Assembly: GCF_009936215.1 (NCBI RefSeq)
Contig: NZ_AP019551.1
Coordinates: forward strand, 1,264,708-1,328,707
DNA length: 64,000 nt
Source of the DNA: Athalassotoga saccharophila
Lineage (GTDB): Bacteria; Thermotogota; Thermotogae; Mesoaciditogales; Mesoaciditogaceae
Reading direction: 5' to 3'
Of this stretch, positions 17,354 to 25,775 are shown in pieces. Position 1 is the first letter of the stretch. Each line of letters starts with the position of its first letter. The notes under the pieces are model-generated. The model was not told the origin of the DNA. It made no database searches and was given only the letters and a program-made list of their open reading frames with translations. Both the position numbers and the translations under genes were made by a program.

Positions 17354-18369
17354 AGAATATTCTTCTATCTCTTTCTGTAATAGTTTCAATTTTCGGAATA
17401 ATTATATCTTCGATAGTTATTTATCCTCTTTTTGAAAGCGGATTTTCGGCAATAGCCAATGAATATCCAAATTCAAAAGTCTATCTTTTGTCAGTCATAA
17501 AAGACAGCGCGGGAATTAACGCGATTGAGATAGTGGGAATGGACTTAACGACTAAGAACCTTATAATCGTGAGCGTTCCAACAGATCTTTCCATAAATGG
17601 CCAGATCATTTCGAATATTTACCAGACCAAGGGCATTGAACAGATGGAAAAAGCAATAGAAGAAGTTACTAATTTGAAAATGACAGACTGGCTTGTCTCG
17701 ACAAAGTCTGCACTCGAGGGCTATCAAAGCGGTCTTCAATACCAAACCATCGAAGATCTTATAAAGATCATAGAAAAAGAGAAAACGCAGGATCCGCTTT
17801 CTTTGTTTTACTCTTTTAAGAATTTTTCAAGCCAGTTCAAAAGCAGCATAAATTTTACGAGATTCGTTAGGATCATTCATTTCATACAGACAAAGCCTTC
17901 GATCTTCAAAATTGAATACCCATACATTTATTCAAATGGAACTTTCGTAACAAATACCAATGCTTTAAAAAACTTTGCCATGGAAATGGAAAATTGTACA
18001 CCTTTTTATAATCCTTTCTCGATAAAGCCTGTTATTATAAATTGCTCGGATCAAAATCCGTCCACATTTTATCAGACAAACATGAATTTGTGGTCTAAAA
18101 ATGGGTATGACTTTGAAATAATACCGGATCTTTTCGGGAAATTCAAAGGGGAGAATATCGTGATATCTCTTTCAGATAGTTCTTGGAAGTTAGATGCCAT
18201 CAAATCCGCTCTTTCTAAAATTTATCCAAATATCAAATTCACATTTGTAAGTGCGTCCACGCCAGAATTTCTTAAAACTTATTACGATATCGTTGATTGG
18301 GCCTCTTCGAAGAGATACTACTCCATTGGAAAATATGACTTTTTAATCCTCTTGGGTCATTCTTCGTAA
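17350..18369 (+). CDS. LytR-CpsA-Psr (LCP)-like protein
   Basis: A 339-residue protein with one N-terminal membrane helix (residues 4-27) and an extracytoplasmic part. The block MDLTTKNLIIVSVPTDLSI, followed by GIEQMEKAIEEVTNLKMTDWLV, matches the start of LCP domains, which attach polymers to the cell wall. Later family Arg/Asp motifs are weak, so catalytic activity is not assured. The tail (TFVSASTPEFL, YDFLILLG) resembles a LytR C-terminal domain. TTG 17350 overlaps the yqeK stop as TTGA and follows GAGGAG; longer frames have no such site. It is convergent with pgl, with a 13-base overlap. Confidence 0.7.
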   Translation: MKNILLSLSVIVSIFGIIISSIVIYPLFESGFSAIANEYPNSKVYLLSVIKDSAGINAIEIVGMDLTTKNLIIVSVPTDLSINGQIISNIYQTKGIEQMEKAIEEVTNLKMTDWLVSTKSALEGYQSGLQYQTIEDLIKIIEKEKTQDPLSLFYSFKNFSSQFKSSINFTRFVRIIHFIQTKPSIFKIEYPYIYSNGTFVTNTNALKNFAMEMENCTPFYNPFSIKPVIINCSDQNPSTFYQTNMNLWSKNGYDFEIIPDLFGKFKGENIVISLSDSSWKLDAIKSALSKIYPNIKFTFVSASTPEFLKTYYDIVDWASSKRYYSIGKYDFLILLGHSS

Positions 18370-19022
18370 ATCATTATCTCGAGATGATCGGATCTGACCA
18401 TATTCACAGGCATCTCATTTGAAAGATTTTCTAAAGTCCGTATTTTTTCGCGCCCGCCGGCCAGAATAAAAGTGTTCTTTGACCTGTTAAGAACGGGAAA
18501 GGTAAGGGTTATCCGTTCTACAAAGGGCTCTAATCCTGCCTCTGTAAAGACTACCCATCTTTTTTCTTCGTGGATCAAAGGAGAATTTGGAAAGATAGAG
18601 GCAGTATGACCATCCTTTCCCATTCCAAGAAAGAGTATGTCAAAAGTCGGACCGTCGTCAAAAAAGGATCTTAGCGTCTCTTCGTAATCTTTGACTGCAT
18701 CCTCGAGAGGCAGATCCGTCCTTATTTTGTGAACATTTTGAGGCGGTATCTTTATAAATTTTATTAAAGAATCGTAAGCCATTCCATAATTGCTTCGCGG
18801 ATCATCGTACGGGACGTATCTTTCGTCTCCCCAAAAAAGATGGATCCTTTCCCACGGAAAGTTCTCAAGGGCCATTCTTTCATAAAGTTTCTTTGGGGTA
18901 TTTCCCCCAGCAAGACAAAGGGTAAAGATCTGATCTTTTTTGAAATACTGAGAGAGAAAATTTAAAATGGCTTCGTTCATATCTTCTATACTTTTGAACC
19001 TATTTACAGTGCGTTGTACCAT
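18357..19022 (-). CDS. pgl: 6-phosphogluconolactonase
   Basis: A 221-residue enzyme hydrolysing 6-phosphogluconolactone, the second step of the oxidative pentose-phosphate branch. Typical blocks are LAGGNTPKKLYE, FWGDERYVPYDDPRSNYGMA and FLGMGKDGHTASIFP with the catalytic His. Length is normal for the devB/SOL family. It overlaps zwf by 19 bases, and its 3' end overlaps the convergent LCP-like gene by 13 bases. Together with gnd and zwf it forms a complete operon for NAD(P)H and ribulose 5-phosphate production. Confidence 0.95.
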   Translation of the reverse strand: MVQRTVNRFKSIEDMNEAILNFLSQYFKKDQIFTLCLAGGNTPKKLYERMALENFPWERIHLFWGDERYVPYDDPRSNYGMAYDSLIKFIKIPPQNVHKIRTDLPLEDAVKDYEETLRSFFDDGPTFDILFLGMGKDGHTASIFPNSPLIHEEKRWVVFTEAGLEPFVERITLTFPVLNRSKNTFILAGGREKIRTLENLSNEMPVNMVRSDHLEIMIYEE

Positions 19023-20521
19023 TCTCTTCCATCCTTCTTTATCAATTCATCCGAAGATGAAGGGCCCCATGTGCCCGCCTCGTAAATATCCAGTTTTGCA
19101 CTTTCATTTTCACTCTCCCATTTTTTTATCAATGGGGTGAATATCTTCCAACTTTCACGCATTACGTCGTCTCTTATAAACAAAGTTTGATCTCCGAGCA
19201 TGCAATCGAGCAAAAGCCGTTCATATGCCTCTGGAGGCCTTATCCCAAAGACTTCGGCGTATTTGAAATCCATAGTTAAAGTACTCATGCAAAGTTTTGG
19301 GCCGGGATGCTTTGCCTGAAAGGACAGTACAATTCCTTCTTCTGGCTGAATGTTTATTCTGAGAATGTTGGGCGGTATGCTTTTTGCCGGAAGTTGCGTG
19401 AAAATTGAATGTGGCACCCTTTTAAATGTGATTATGATCTCGCTCACACGCTTTGAAAGTCTCTTTCCCGATCTCATGTAAAATGGCACGCCGCTCCATC
19501 TCCAGTTGTCTATCATGAATTTGGCCGCGGCAAATGTTTCAACCCGTGAGTGTGGATTAACTCCGGGCTCTTCGACATAACTTACGACTTCTTTTCCGCC
19601 TATTTTTCCTCTTCCATACTGCCCTCTTACAAACCATGAATCGAGATCATCGAGAGGAAATGGCCTTATTGATCTGAATAATTTTACCTTTTCGTTGTGT
19701 ATCTCATCGGCATCAAAAAAAGCAGGGGGCTCCATTGCCACAAGGGACAAAAGTTGCATCATATGATTCTGAAACATGTCTCTGACAAGGCCTGCGTGCT
19801 CGTAATATCCTGCTCTGTGTTCGACACCAATATCCTCTGCCACAGTTATTTGAACGTTGTCTATGTACTGATTGTTCCAAATAGGCTCAAAGATCGAATT
19901 TGCAAATCTGAATATGAGTATATTCTGTACAGTTTCCTTTCCCAAATAGTGATCTATTCTGTATATTTGATTTTCTTTGAGAGTCGCATGAAGGTGTTTG
20001 TCCAATTCGTTGGCACTGTCAAGATCGAAGCCAAAGGGTTTCTCTATTATCACTCTTGAAAAACCATTTTCCTGACTTGTAAGGCCAAGATCTCCAAGGT
20101 TCTCAACAATTGGAAGATATAAAGCGGGCGGAACGGCCATATAAAATATCTTGTTACCATTTGTCATGAACTTTTTCTCGAGATCTCTGATTTTCCATTT
20201 CAAATCAGAATAGAGTGAAAGCGAATCATACTCTCCTTGAATGTAAAAGGTTCTTTCAATAAAATCTTGAACTTTATCCGCATCGCCTGACAGTACTTCT
20301 CTTACCTTTTCTCTGAAAGTTTCGTCTGTAAATTCAGTTCTGGCGACTCCTAAAATGTAAAAATTTTCCGGCATCAATCCCTTCAAAAAAAGGTTAAAAA
20401 GAGACGGCAAGAGTTTTCTCGATGTTAAATCGCCAGATGCTCCAAAGATCGTTATTCCAACAGGTTGAGGATGCGATTCTGTACAGAAAAAATCCTTACA
20501 CGTTATTACCGGAACGCTCAA
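19004..20521 (-). CDS. zwf: Glucose-6-phosphate dehydrogenase
   Basis: A 505-residue enzyme oxidising glucose 6-phosphate. It has the dinucleotide site GASGDLTSRKLLPSL, EKPFGFDLDSA and the active-site RIDHYLGKE. The start TTG 20521 overlaps the gnd stop as TTGA. The N-terminus carries a 20-residue extension (with CKDFFC) before the Rossmann strand, a little longer than usual. The gene order gnd-zwf-pgl with overlapping ends implies equal, coupled expression. Confidence 0.96.
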   Translation of the reverse strand: MSVPVITCKDFFCTESHPQPVGITIFGASGDLTSRKLLPSLFNLFLKGLMPENFYILGVARTEFTDETFREKVREVLSGDADKVQDFIERTFYIQGEYDSLSLYSDLKWKIRDLEKKFMTNGNKIFYMAVPPALYLPIVENLGDLGLTSQENGFSRVIIEKPFGFDLDSANELDKHLHATLKENQIYRIDHYLGKETVQNILIFRFANSIFEPIWNNQYIDNVQITVAEDIGVEHRAGYYEHAGLVRDMFQNHMMQLLSLVAMEPPAFFDADEIHNEKVKLFRSIRPFPLDDLDSWFVRGQYGRGKIGGKEVVSYVEEPGVNPHSRVETFAAAKFMIDNWRWSGVPFYMRSGKRLSKRVSEIIITFKRVPHSIFTQLPAKSIPPNILRINIQPEEGIVLSFQAKHPGPKLCMSTLTMDFKYAEVFGIRPPEAYERLLLDCMLGDQTLFIRDDVMRESWKIFTPLIKKWESENESAKLDIYEAGTWGPSSSDELIKKDGREWYNAL

Positions 20522-21432
20522 TTGTGATCATCTTCTTTGTAAACTTTATGTCCACCAAATTCATTTCTTAGAGCCGCGATAATTTTATCCGAGAATTGGT
20601 CCTCTTTCCTCGATTCGAATCTTTTGAAAAGCGCATGCGCAATGGCAGTTGCAGAGACACCGAGATCTACAGCCTCATTTACCGTCCATCTGCCCTCTCC
20701 AGAATCCTCAACGTACCCTTTTATCTCCGAAAGATCTTTATCTTTTTTCAAAGCATCTTCGAGAAGTTCCAAAAGCCATGATCTAACGACACTTCCGTGG
20801 TTCCATATATGGGCAACTTTTTCAAGATCCAAAGTCTTACCGTAAGGAGATTCGTGAAGTATTTCAAATCCCTCTCCATAGGCTTCCATAAGTGCGTACT
20901 CTATGCCGTTGTGAACCATCTTGGTGTAATGGCCTGCCCCGGTAGGGCCGCAATACATGTAACCTTCCTTTGGGGCAAGAGACTTTAAGATTGGTTCTAT
21001 GTACTCAAAGTCGGATTTATTTCCCCCTATCATCGTACAGTACCCCACTTCCAATCCCCATATACCACCAGAGACCCCCGCATCGATGTAATGAATGCCA
21101 TGCTTTGAGAGAAAATCTGCCCTTCTTATATCATCTTTATAAAATCCGTTGCTTCCGTCTATGATTATATCTCCAACTTTCATGAAATTCACAAGTTCAT
21201 TTATATGTTCATCAGTTACCTCTCCTGCAGGTAACATCAACCACACAACGGCAGGTTTATCGAGTTGTAAGACAAGATCCTCTAAACTTTTCGCACCATC
21301 TGATCCAAATTTCTTTATTTCTTCGATCTTTTCCTCGGTACGGTTGTAGGCAACGACCTTATGATTTCCCAAAAGAAGTCTTTTTGCCATATTCATTCCC
21401 ATTCTTCCAAGACCTACTATGCCTATTTTCAT
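20518..21432 (-). CDS. gnd: 6-phosphogluconate dehydrogenase, short (decarboxylating) type
   Basis: A 304-residue protein of the short Gnd/YqeC type. It shows GIVGLGRMGMNMAKRL (NAD(P) site), DAGVSGGIWGLEVG, and the catalytic Lys block GAGHYTKMVHNGIEYALM. Standard Gnd has about 470 residues; the short form is often NAD-dependent. ATG 21432 is chosen because AAAGGAGATGATC lies at proper distance, while ATG 21441 touches it. A TATAAT on the minus strand (21461-21456) is a -10 candidate. It is the first gene of the oxidative pentose-phosphate operon. Confidence 0.93.
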   Translation of the reverse strand: MKIGIVGLGRMGMNMAKRLLLGNHKVVAYNRTEEKIEEIKKFGSDGAKSLEDLVLQLDKPAVVWLMLPAGEVTDEHINELVNFMKVGDIIIDGSNGFYKDDIRRADFLSKHGIHYIDAGVSGGIWGLEVGYCTMIGGNKSDFEYIEPILKSLAPKEGYMYCGPTGAGHYTKMVHNGIEYALMEAYGEGFEILHESPYGKTLDLEKVAHIWNHGSVVRSWLLELLEDALKKDKDLSEIKGYVEDSGEGRWTVNEAVDLGVSATAIAHALFKRFESRKEDQFSDKIIAALRNEFGGHKVYKEDDHN

Positions 21433-21587
21433 AAAGATCATCTCCTTTCTTTAAAATTATACTTTAATTTGCATTAAAATCTGCACAGCAATTTCAGTAA
21501 TCGGATGGCAGGATGCTTTGAAGTGAACAGTAACAGATGAGGAGTAGTGATAATTTCCAATTGTCCATTTTCAATTATTCTACATGC

Positions 21588-21620
21588 CACAAGCCACACG
21601 CTACGTGCCATTATAGGTAC
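21588..21620 (+). repeat. Degenerate dispersed repeat, copy 1
   Basis: In the gnd-DHFR gap (21433-21679, no gene seen) the stretch begins CACAAGCCA and continues GCTACGTGCC and ATTATAGG. The same order of words occurs on the minus strand at 46194-46156 and partly at 50261-50288. Just upstream, 21550-21580 is a low-complexity run of CAATT/TTCAATT words. Similarity was judged by eye. Confidence 0.5.
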
Positions 21621-21679
21621 CTCCTATTATCATTTGCTTTTGTAGTAAAATTGTATACACAGCGTAAGGAGTGATCTAA

Positions 21680-22168
21680 ATGCAGGTTGTTATAATTGCC
21701 GTTTTGAGTGCGAATGGTAAGATCGCAAGGTTTGGAAGTTCAAAGATAGATTGGAATTCAAAAGACGATCTTGAATGGTTCAAAAGGAAGACAAAGGAGA
21801 TAGGAATTGTCGTTTGCGGAAGGAAAACTTTCGAAACCTTCAACGGTCCTCTTAAAGACAGAATTAACATAGTAATGACTCATAATCCGAAGAAAAACGG
21901 CCCAGAAAATCTCATTTACACATCAGATCAACCCGACCAAATAATACATTTTGCCGAAAAATTAGGATATACCCGTCTTGCCGTTATCGGAGGGAGGGAG
22001 GTTTTTACACTATTTATGAATTTTGTGGATGAACTATATTTGACCTATGAGCCGATTTTCATAGATGGAATGGATCTTTTCGATGTGTCTAAGGATATCA
22101 AATTGAATCTTGTGAACATAGAAATGTTGGGAGAGGATTTCGTAGTTCATTATAGAGTTCAAAAATGA
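21680..22168 (+). CDS. RibD C-terminal / dihydrofolate reductase-family protein
   Basis: A 162-residue reductase with the DHFR-like fold. It starts MQVVIIAVLSANGKIA, then has GIVVCGRKTFETFNG (nucleotide binding), LAVIGGREVFTLFM and a C-terminal beta strand FVVHYRV. The GG-R/E block is typical of the RibD_C branch, which includes pyrimidine reductases of riboflavin synthesis and DHFR-like proteins. No rib or thy genes are nearby, so a role in folate reduction is only a guess. AAGGAGTGATC gives a good ribosome site. The stop codon overlaps the promoter of the next gene. Confidence 0.82.
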   Translation: MQVVIIAVLSANGKIARFGSSKIDWNSKDDLEWFKRKTKEIGIVVCGRKTFETFNGPLKDRINIVMTHNPKKNGPENLIYTSDQPDQIIHFAEKLGYTRLAVIGGREVFTLFMNFVDELYLTYEPIFIDGMDLFDVSKDIKLNLVNIEMLGEDFVVHYRVQK

Positions 22169-22174
22169 TATAAT
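22146..22174 (+). promoter_or_regulatory. Promoter of the secreted protein at 22207
   Basis: TTCATT at 22146-22151, a 17-base spacer and a perfect TATAAT at 22169-22174, lying over the stop codon of the reductase gene. The next start, with AAAGGAGG, is 33 bases downstream. Confidence 0.65.
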
Positions 22175-22206
22175 CTAATGGCTTTTAATCGAAAGGAGGT
22201 TTTTTA

Positions 22207-23544
22207 ATGATCAGGAAAATAACAATCTTAGGTTTTGTGATTTTGATCGCTTCTTCTGTTTTTGCGGGAGTTTTGAATTACGTTCCACAAAATGCAAATC
22301 TTGTTATTCTATTCCAGAACAATGGCCAAAATTATGACTCTCTTAAAAACAATGTCCCGATTTTTTCATTCTTACTCAACGATCTCGGTCTTGAAAGCCT
22401 CGTCCAATCATCGGTCAGCAACACGGCCAATTCTTTGAATTTCAAATCATCGCAGATATGGTCTTTCACGCTGAATGATTTTGTCATTTTTGCCAATGAA
22501 AGTCAAAAAGATCTTGCCATTGTTGCAAAAGGCGATTCAACGGTGCTCGTTAAATTCATACAGTCTTTGATAGGCGGTCAGATTGGCAGCACTACGCTAA
22601 ATGGTAAGAAAATTCAAAGTGTAACGATCAACGGCATTACGGTTTATTTCTATTCTGATTCTGGATATACAATAATTTCCAATTCCACATCGATGATAAA
22701 TGATGCAATCAACGCGAATGCTTCGAATAAATCATTTGCTTTCAACGTCTCTTATCCCAAAAATGCATGGTTTGTATCTGCGTTCAATGGCAGTCTCTTA
22801 ACGAACGCTTCTACAAATCTCGTTAACCAAAATGGTGGTTACGCTTATGGCGTTGTCTCAAATGGTCAACTTTACGTCTATGGAAAGGACAATCTCGTCT
22901 ACAAAGACCAAAGTTTAAAGAAAGCGATTCTTTCTTCAAAGGTTAATTCTCTGTCTCTTGCGACAAATTCAGCAACTGGAGAGATGTGGATAAGTGCAGA
23001 TATTCCAAATCCTTCTGATTTTTACAACATTTTAAAGCCTTACATATCGAAAAATGACGCATCGGATATTTCAAATGTCATCGGTTATTTAAACGGTAAA
23101 GTCTTTGCGCAGGCAAATTTAATCTCTTCGCAGGATTATGTCATAACGATGTACCTTTCCAAGGACATTTCTTCTCTATCTTCACTTTCAAAAGATGCGA
23201 ATGGTCAGTTTACATGGCAAGGACATACAGTCTTAAGGTATGACACTACAGAGGGTACAAAGACAGTCCACGATTACACGATAATATATCCGGATAGAAT
23301 AGTCTCTTCGAATATGCAACCAGACAATCTTGTAAAATATCTCTCCGGCGCGAAACCGGCCCAAAGTATGGGGATATTTCCATCGTTATCATCTCAACTT
23401 TGGCAGAATTCATTTTTAACAGTTTACGTTAATTCCTCAGGTGCGATTGAGAATATGCTCCAGTACAGCGTTAACTCTGGAGTTGTAATTCAGGCAAGGA
23501 ATGACAGTGACGGGAACATCGAATTTCAAATGATTGTGAAGTGA
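22207..23544 (+). CDS. Secreted protein of unknown function
   Basis: A 445-residue protein with a clear signal peptide (residues 1-20, ending SSVFA). The rest is rich in Asn, Ser and beta-type segments, with no Cys in the mature part that I can find. It starts with a module beginning VLNYVPQNANLVILFQNN, and shows repeated hydrophobic blocks (NSLSLATNSATGEMWISADIP, KVFAQANLISSQDYVITMYLS) like the DUF3352-type exported proteins, but I cannot confirm membership. It has its own promoter and AAAGGAGG, and the aminotransferase follows after 4 bases. It may be an outer-sheath or periplasmic protein; no function is claimed. Confidence 0.75.
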   Translation: MIRKITILGFVILIASSVFAGVLNYVPQNANLVILFQNNGQNYDSLKNNVPIFSFLLNDLGLESLVQSSVSNTANSLNFKSSQIWSFTLNDFVIFANESQKDLAIVAKGDSTVLVKFIQSLIGGQIGSTTLNGKKIQSVTINGITVYFYSDSGYTIISNSTSMINDAINANASNKSFAFNVSYPKNAWFVSAFNGSLLTNASTNLVNQNGGYAYGVVSNGQLYVYGKDNLVYKDQSLKKAILSSKVNSLSLATNSATGEMWISADIPNPSDFYNILKPYISKNDASDISNVIGYLNGKVFAQANLISSQDYVITMYLSKDISSLSSLSKDANGQFTWQGHTVLRYDTTEGTKTVHDYTIIYPDRIVSSNMQPDNLVKYLSGAKPAQSMGIFPSLSSQLWQNSFLTVYVNSSGAIENMLQYSVNSGVVIQARNDSDGNIEFQMIVK

Positions 23545-23548
23545 GAAT

Positions 23549-24700
23549 ATGTCGGGACTCTCCTCGATGATGAAAGGTATAAAAACTTCGACAACTTTGA
23601 AGATAGACAACTTAGCCAAGGAGATGAAAAAAGCGGGTAATGACGTGGTTCTCTTTACCGCAGGAGAGCCCGATTTTCCAACTCCTCAACCTATAAAAGA
23701 TGCCGCGAAATCCGCAATAGATGCGAATTTTACCAAATACACTAACTCAAATGGGATCGATGAATTAAGATCTGCTATTTCCAAGAAGTTGAAAAATGAA
23801 AATGATCTTTCTTACGATCCGGATCAAATTGTAGTTTCAAATGGAGGGAAACAAGCGCTTTTTAACGCCTTCGGATCGATTCTTGAGCCGGGAGACGAGG
23901 TCATTGTCATAGCACCTGCGTGGGTAAGTTATGTTCCACAAATTGAAATGTGGAAAGGTAAACCTGTCATACTAAATACGTATCCCGAGAATGAATATAT
24001 ACCTTCTATATCCGATTTCGAAAAACTTCTGACCTCAAGAACGAAGGCAATTTTGATGAATTCTCCAAATAATCCTACAGGATCGGTTTATCCCAAAGAA
24101 ATAATCGAGATGATAGCGGATTTTGCAAAGCACAATGATCTATTCGTTGTGACGGACGAGATATATGAAAAACTTTCTTACGATTTGCCACACGTCTCTA
24201 TTGGTTCTATCGACGGAATGCGCGATAGGACTATAACGATAAATGGATTTTCTAAGAGTTATGCAATGACCGGATGGAGAATCGGATACTGTGCAGGACC
24301 GTCTAACATCATAAAAGAGATCTCAAAAATTCAGTCTCACACCACATCAAATGTCAATTCAATAACCCAAATAGCCGCCGTGAAAGCACTTGAAATAGAT
24401 ACATCGTATATGGTGAAAGAATTTAAAGAAAGAAGAGACCTTATAGCAGACCTTCTCAAAGAGACAAATTTGAAATTCTTCAAACCCAAAGGCGCTTTTT
24501 ATGTGATGATCGATCTCAGAGATTTTCTCAACGGGAAAAGCACCGAGGAACTCTGCCTTGATATGATAAAACAGGCCGGAGTCGCAATTATTCCGGCAGA
24601 TGATTTTTACGCTCCCGGCTTTGCGAGAATATCATTTTCAACTTCAAAAGAAGAGATTAAAAAGGGAATATCAAGAATCAAAAATTATCTCAAATCTTAA
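23549..24700 (+). CDS. Class I/II PLP aminotransferase (aspartate aminotransferase-like)
   Basis: A 383-residue fold-type I aminotransferase. It has the FTAGEPDFPTP start block, NSPNNPTGSVYP (substrate and cofactor contacts), DEIYEKLSYD, the PLP lysine in GFSKSYAMTGWRIGY and an Arg near the C-terminus in GFARISFS. This pattern is that of the AspC subgroup Ib aspartate aminotransferases; other amino acids are possible. It follows a secreted protein gene after 4 bases and is followed by the wecA-like gene with 13 bases between, so transcription is shared. Confidence 0.92.
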   Translation: MSGLSSMMKGIKTSTTLKIDNLAKEMKKAGNDVVLFTAGEPDFPTPQPIKDAAKSAIDANFTKYTNSNGIDELRSAISKKLKNENDLSYDPDQIVVSNGGKQALFNAFGSILEPGDEVIVIAPAWVSYVPQIEMWKGKPVILNTYPENEYIPSISDFEKLLTSRTKAILMNSPNNPTGSVYPKEIIEMIADFAKHNDLFVVTDEIYEKLSYDLPHVSIGSIDGMRDRTITINGFSKSYAMTGWRIGYCAGPSNIIKEISKIQSHTTSNVNSITQIAAVKALEIDTSYMVKEFKERRDLIADLLKETNLKFFKPKGAFYVMIDLRDFLNGKSTEELCLDMIKQAGVAIIPADDFYAPGFARISFSTSKEEIKKGISRIKNYLKS

Positions 24701-24713
24701 AGGAATGATGATT

Positions 24714-25775
24714 TTGGACAGAGTTATAGTTGGATTGATAGCCTTTTTAGCAACGATCTTGATAACACCACTGGCAATAATATTCGCCAAAAAGCACAAT
24801 TTTGTGGATATTCCAGATAAAAGGAAGATACACAAAAGTCCAACCCCAAGAATAGGAGGCATAGGAATAGCCAGCGGAATATTTGCCGGTATGATAGTAA
24901 CCGGCATATTGACAAGAATGACATGGGTATTTTGGTCTCTTATTCCCTTTGGGATTATAACGATTATGGGTTTTATAGATGATGTAAAGGGACTTTCATT
25001 CAAGTGGAAATTTCTGATCCAAATCATCGCCTCTATTCTTGCGATTGTCCTTGTCGGCACGAATATCGATCATATAAACAATCCGTTCGGTGGAAGTATA
25101 AATTTTGGAATATTCGGTCCCATACTTACAATCATATGGCTTGTGGGAGTTACGAATGCCATAAATCTCACGGACGGTCTTGATGGTCTTGCCGCCGGAA
25201 TAAGTGCGATATCTGCATTCACGATAGCGATAACTGCTTCGAGAGTAGATGTAACCGCAACGCTCGTTGCGATTTCCATCTTTGCTTCTGCAGTGGCATT
25301 TTTGAGATACAATTTTCACCCTGCAAAAACCTTCATGGGAGATACCGGAAGCCAATTGCTCGGCTTTTCTCTTGCTCTCATAGCAATAAAGGGAGCATCT
25401 CTTTCTGCATCCACTCTTTCGCTCGCGGTACCGTTGCTCGCTCTCGGATTTCCAATTTTGGACACAGTTTACGCTTTTGCAAGAAGAATTCTCGGCGGTC
25501 GAAATCCTTTTCTTCCGGACAAAATGCACATTCATCATCAATTACTCGACATAGGATTTTCACAGATCACGGCCGTGCTTTTTATGTACGCGATAAGTAT
25601 ACTATTTTCAATTATTGCCATAAAGTACAGGGGTATTCATGATCTAACAGCGATTGCTTTTTATATAATAATAGGTATTTTACTTATATCTTTTTTGTGG
25701 GTCATGAGAAAGAGGAGGGCTAAAAATGGGCGATATGCTAAAGATCAAAATAGCAAAACTAAACAAAACAGTTGA
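24714..25775 (+). CDS. WecA/TagO-type undecaprenyl-phosphate GlcNAc-1-phosphate transferase
   Basis: A 353-residue polytopic membrane enzyme (about ten or eleven helices) of the MraY/WecA family, which loads a sugar phosphate on the lipid carrier for surface polymers. Motifs are RKIHKSPTPRIGGIGI, GFIDDVKGLSFKWK (catalytic Asp pair), NLTDGLDGLAAG, HPAKTFMGDTGSQLLGF and HIHHQLLDIG. TTG 24714 is preferred because AAAGGAATGAT sits at good distance; ATG 24705 and 24708 are inside that site. The gene overlaps uridine kinase by 50 bases. The HHQ loop is WecA-like rather than MraY-like. Confidence 0.92.
   Translation: MDRVIVGLIAFLATILITPLAIIFAKKHNFVDIPDKRKIHKSPTPRIGGIGIASGIFAGMIVTGILTRMTWVFWSLIPFGIITIMGFIDDVKGLSFKWKFLIQIIASILAIVLVGTNIDHINNPFGGSINFGIFGPILTIIWLVGVTNAINLTDGLDGLAAGISAISAFTIAITASRVDVTATLVAISIFASAVAFLRYNFHPAKTFMGDTGSQLLGFSLALIAIKGASLSASTLSLAVPLLALGFPILDTVYAFARRILGGRNPFLPDKMHIHHQLLDIGFSQITAVLFMYAISILFSIIAIKYRGIHDLTAIAFYIIIGILLISFLWVMRKRRAKNGRYAKDQNSKTKQNS

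Noticed and set aside
21433-21679. Insertion sequence or transposase remnant in the low-complexity gap
   Set aside because: No transposase codons, terminal inverted repeats or target duplications were found; only short repeat words are seen.
24996-25541. Reverse-strand ORF (181 codons) rich in Arg, Lys and Tyr opposite the wecA-like gene
   Set aside because: Composition is typical of a hydrophobic gene read backwards; no start signal.
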